Origin: an uncultured beta proteobacterium
Lineage (GTDB): Bacteria > Pseudomonadota > Gammaproteobacteria > Burkholderiales > Burkholderiaceae_C
Direction: 5' to 3'
Assembly (NCBI GenBank): GCA_903838565.1
Contig: CAILZB010000066.1
Location: forward strand, 1 to 40,156
DNA: 40,156 nucleotides
In this document: positions 39,876 through 40,156 of the stretch, one piece after another
How positions within the stretch are numbered: the stretch's first letter is position 1
Layout: the number at the start of each line of letters is the position of its first letter
Notes under the pieces: model-generated
The model's input: only the letters and a program-made list of their open reading frames with translations
Database searches by the model: none
What the model was told of the DNA's origin: nothing
Translations under genes and position numbers: made by a program

Positions 39876-39887
39876 AGGGTTAACCCT
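39876..39887. promoter_or_regulatory. Perfect 12-bp palindrome in the Dcu leader/promoter
   Basis: AGGGTTAACCCT equals its reverse complement and lies 40 bp before the start codon, about where transcription is expected to begin. Possible repressor site or chance. Confidence 0.4.
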
Positions 39888-39926
39888 TATTGAGACTACA
39901 GTCAGGCATCTCATAAGGAGCCGGAT

Positions 39927-40061
39927 ATGGACATAGTTCTGCAGATAGCGATCATTCTTGCTTGCCTTTTTTATGGCGCGCGAAAAGGCGGCGTGGCACT
40001 GGGCCTGCTGGGTGGGTGTCACCGACCGGCATATAGGATCCATTGTGTGATCGGCGTATAG
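39927..40061 (+). pseudogene. Anaerobic C4-dicarboxylate transporter (Dcu type), disrupted after about 30 codons
   Basis: AAGGAG (39915-39920) precedes ATG 39927. The first 30 codons read [20 protein letters not shown] and then [10 protein letters not shown], the N-terminal span of DcuB-type carriers, which exchange fumarate, malate or aspartate for succinate. At 40017 the sequence switches to mobile-element DNA, and the frame ends at TAG 40059-40061. The rest of a carrier of roughly 440 residues may lie beyond the window, past the insertion. Confidence 0.8.
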
Positions 40062-40156
40062 GATCCAGTCCATGACCGGCGTAATGGAGCCACGGCGTGA
40101 TCGCCGTAATGGAGCCATTTCATGATCGGCGTATTGGAGCCAGCAGCAGGCAGGTA
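40017..40156. mobile_element. Left end of an insertion sequence, IS21-like, continuing past the window
   Basis: The break in the transporter frame coincides with a TGTC start followed by five regularly spaced repeats. Multiple terminal repeats and ends beginning with TGT are features of IS21-family elements. No transposase is inside the window, so the family is tentative. Confidence 0.6.
40024..40142 (+). repeat. Five direct 19-bp repeats with exact 25-bp period
   Basis: Copies start at 40024, 40049, 40074, 40099 and 40124. The consensus is GATCGGCGTAATGGAGCCA, with the first two copies reading ATAGGATCCA in the second half. The strict spacing suggests a cooperative array of transposase sites. 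Confidence 0.9.

Noticed and set aside
40024..40142. CRISPR-like array
   Set aside because: The repeats are only 19 bp with 6-bp gaps, far too short for spacers, and the repeats vary. No other part of the window has repeat-spacer periodicity or cas genes.

Overview
The window is high-GC bacterial DNA that reads as a betaproteobacterial chromosome, most likely Burkholderiales and probably Comamonadaceae. This is inferred from the tctBA tricarboxylate carrier genes, the prfB-HAD-pepN arrangement, the GC-rich short repeat near position 1000 and the general style of the proteins. It was not tested against any database. Most genes are ordinary housekeeping or signalling genes. They are interrupted by one clear tRNA-targeted island (18131-26923) and by a right end full of gene remnants.

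Layout. 1-4641: a partial acyl-CoA ligase carrying an in-frame repeat insertion, a small exported protein, an alpha/beta hydrolase, and a two-gene SPFH/ribbon-helix-helix operon with a perfect palindrome over its promoter. 4988-13454: two tandem hybrid histidine kinases and a stand-alone receiver, forming a phosphorelay operon. 13548-18021: prfB (with its programmed +1 frameshift), a HAD phosphatase and aminopeptidase N. 18068-18143: tRNA-Thr(CGT). Its 3' end is an attachment site repeated at 26888-26923.

The island between these repeats is more AT-rich and patchy. It holds small unknown proteins, a 5'-truncated glutaryl-CoA dehydrogenase fragment beside a cluster of hairpins, and an overlapping pair made of an unknown 181-residue protein and a primase-helicase fusion of the kind annotated as TOTE conflict systems. 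It ends with a Fic protein preceded by two interleaved inverted repeats. No integrase is visible, so the island looks immobile by itself. It is the best candidate in the window for a little-described (defence or conflict) system.

Right part. 27233-28440: an SGNH hydrolase and a truncated polysaccharide deacetylase. 28453-30445: a small ORF overlapping the end of a chemoreceptor gene. 30977-35997: a TonB-dependent receptor, a YfiR-like periplasmic protein and a membrane GGDEF/EAL protein, which looks like a c-di-GMP signalling operon. 36140-39726: an intact TctA/TctB pair and an intact MaoC/FAS1-like hydratase, set among stubs of a CaiB/BaiF CoA-transferase, an acyl-CoA dehydrogenase and a CitE-type lyase. 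Together these look like a decayed itaconate- or mesaconate-type dicarboxylate catabolic locus. At the right edge a Dcu-type C4-dicarboxylate transporter gene, preceded by an FNR-like box, is cut after about 30 codons by a mobile-element end with five 19-bp repeats spaced exactly 25 bp. All calls come from reading the sequence; no searches were run.
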